Below are positions 5,160-5,976 of a stretch of DNA of 5,976 nucleotides, piece by piece. The stretch's first letter is position 1. Every line of letters begins with the position of its first letter. The notes below the pieces were generated by a model. The model was not told the DNA's origin. It worked only from the letters and a program-made list of their open reading frames with translations, and did no database searches. The translations under genes and the position numbers were made by a program. Source of the DNA: an uncultured Bacilli bacterium (GTDB lineage Bacteria > Bacillota_I > Bacilli_A > RF39 > UBA660); NCBI GenBank assembly GCA_934133015.1, contig CAKPAQ010000057.1, forward strand, positions 1 through 5,976, read 5' to 3'.

Positions 5160-5716
5160 TTTATCATTCCTCTCTTTAACTTAAAATTATCTATATACTC
5201 TAACCATTCTTGATGATTATTTATTATAATTATATACTTCATAATATTATCAATATTCAAAAAGCAATTATCAGTCATTGTTTTTAGTAGTTCTATCAAA
5301 TGATAATAATAATTATTTGTATCATATATAATTATTGGAACATTTAAATCATTACTTCTATTTTCTTCTAAGAAAGATAACATCTCAGATAAAGTTCCTA
5401 TTCCACCAGCCAAAGCAACTATTAAATCAGCCTTTCTAAAAAGTGCTTTTTTTAAATCAAAGGTTGTTTTTTCTACACAGTGTTTAGCATCTGGCATATT
5501 AATAATATCATCCTTATATTTTTCAGTTGTATAAGAATAAATTTTCCTATTATTTTGAACAAATTCTTTATAACAAGCACCCATCATTGAAAAAGAACAA
5601 CCACCAAATACTAAATCAAAACCACGTGTAGCTAAATCATTTGATATAATTCTAGCCTGATTAATATAATAATTACTTATCTTATCACTATTAGAAGATA
5701 ATATTGCTACATTCAT
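5156..5716 (-). CDS. LOG / lysine-decarboxylase-like Rossmann protein
   Basis: This is a 186-aa protein of the LOG (TIGR00730-like) fold. It has a first strand NVAILSSNS, the glycine motif VFGGCSFSMMGA (residues 36-47, in place of the usual GGGxxGLMG), and ADLIVALAGGIGTLSEML (97-113), matching PGGxGTxxE with the catalytic Glu at 111 and Ala in place of Pro. Classical members release free cytokinin bases or other bases from nucleoside 5'-monophosphates. Here the MHxRK stretch before the second motif reads TFDLKK, so its arginine appears absent, and phosphoribohydrolase activity is uncertain. The ATG at 5714-5716 is chosen because AAGGA lies 9 bases upstream. A TTG 13 codons earlier would start inside the preceding gene. 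It begins 4 bases after that gene's TGA and overlaps glyS by 4 bases, so the three form an operon. Confidence 0.85.
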   Translation of the reverse strand: MNVAILSSNSDKISNYYINQARIISNDLATRGFDLVFGGCSFSMMGACYKEFVQNNRKIYSYTTEKYKDDIINMPDAKHCVEKTTFDLKKALFRKADLIVALAGGIGTLSEMLSFLEENRSNDLNVPIIIYDTNNYYYHLIELLKTMTDNCFLNIDNIMKYIIIINNHQEWLEYIDNFKLKRGMIK

Positions 5717-5720
5717 ATAA

Positions 5721-5976
5721 TCAATTCCTTCCACGTAAAGATAATACTTTTTCAATAACTTCTACTGGTGCATTATCTAAACCATCTATTTTAATAGCAC
5801 TATCAACATCATCATAACTACTAGTAATCAATTCTTTTGGACTTGAAAATACATGTTTTATAGGACCACGTACTAAAACAAATTTATCAATAATATCTAT
5901 TATGTTTTTAGTATCAGTAGGATTTACTTTTTTCTCATCATCTAGACCTATCTTATAATATAGGACATGCTCAGGC
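5721..5976 (-). CDS. 3' end of an unrecognised gene, cut by the right edge
   Basis: The minus strand is open from the window edge to a TGA at 5721-5723 and encodes the last 84 residues of a protein. It is acidic and lysine-rich, with landmarks VNPTDTKNIIDIIDKF, VLVRGPIKHVFSSPKEL, ITSSYDDVDSAIKIDGLDN and the end VEVIEKVLSLRGRN. I do not recognise the family from this tail. That it is real is supported by the 4-base gap to the LOG gene (TGATTATATG), the placing of the LOG ribosome binding site inside its last codons, and protein-like composition throughout. It is the first visible member of the operon leading to glyS. Confidence 0.75.
   Translation of the reverse strand, partial: PEHVLYYKIGLDDEKKVNPTDTKNIIDIIDKFVLVRGPIKHVFSSPKELITSSYDDVDSAIKIDGLDNAPVEVIEKVLSLRGRN

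Noticed and set aside
5717..5755. Longer LOG protein starting at a TTG codon
   Set aside because: These codons lie inside the end of the preceding gene, and no ribosome binding site stands before the TTG. AAGGA is correctly spaced for the ATG at 5716.
1..5976. CRISPR array, insertion sequence or rRNA
   Set aside because: No regularly spaced repeats, transposase motifs or rRNA-like conserved stretches were found on either strand.

Overview
The window is strongly A+T-rich. It carries Gram-positive style ribosome binding sites (AAGGAG, AGGAG), sigma-A type promoters, and U-tract terminators. The glycyl-tRNA synthetase is the single-chain dimeric type found in Bacillota and Mycoplasmatota. TGA is used as a stop by several genes (the 139-aa gene, the WYL regulator, the LOG gene, and the partial gene at the right edge), so this is the standard bacterial code and not the Mycoplasma code. 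The best guess is a low-GC member of the Bacilli or a Mollicute-like gut lineage. Nothing in the window fixes the species.

Right part, housekeeping (about 2980-5976). A minus-strand operon begins beyond the right edge. It holds the 3' end of an unrecognised gene, then a LOG/lysine-decarboxylase-like gene, then glyS, with gaps or overlaps of 4 bases. It converges on a plus-strand alpha/beta hydrolase gene. A long stem-loop containing both stop codons lies between the two and probably terminates both transcripts.

Middle (about 2060-2910). A small orphan gene (139 aa) has its own promoter with an extended -10. It is followed on the same strand by a two-tRNA operon, tRNA-CAT (probably the lysidine-modified Ile2) and tRNA-Leu(TAG). 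That operon has its own promoter and a clean GAAA-loop terminator.

Left part, accessory-looking (1-2041). Immediately 3' of the tRNA-Leu terminator, a promoter drives an orphan gene of 296 aa and a short HTH-WYL regulator. A 17-bp RNA hairpin follows, which contains the ribosome binding site of a third gene encoding a SIS-domain (sugar-isomerase fold) protein. That SIS gene is broken. About 120 codons in, its sequence switches to a diverged paralogue of the 139-aa gene, in a different reading frame, and the SIS frame stops soon after. An A AAA AAG heptamer sits in exactly the right phase for a -1 shift from the SIS frame into the paralogue frame. The junction is therefore either a recombination scar, a one-base error or variant in a seven-base homopolymer, or (less likely) a programmed-frameshift fusion.

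The most notable points are this chimeric SIS/139-aa junction with its slippery site, the hairpin that hides the SIS ribosome binding site next to a WYL regulator gene, and the two unassigned protein families (139 aa and 296 aa). No CRISPR array, insertion sequence, rRNA or T-box was seen.
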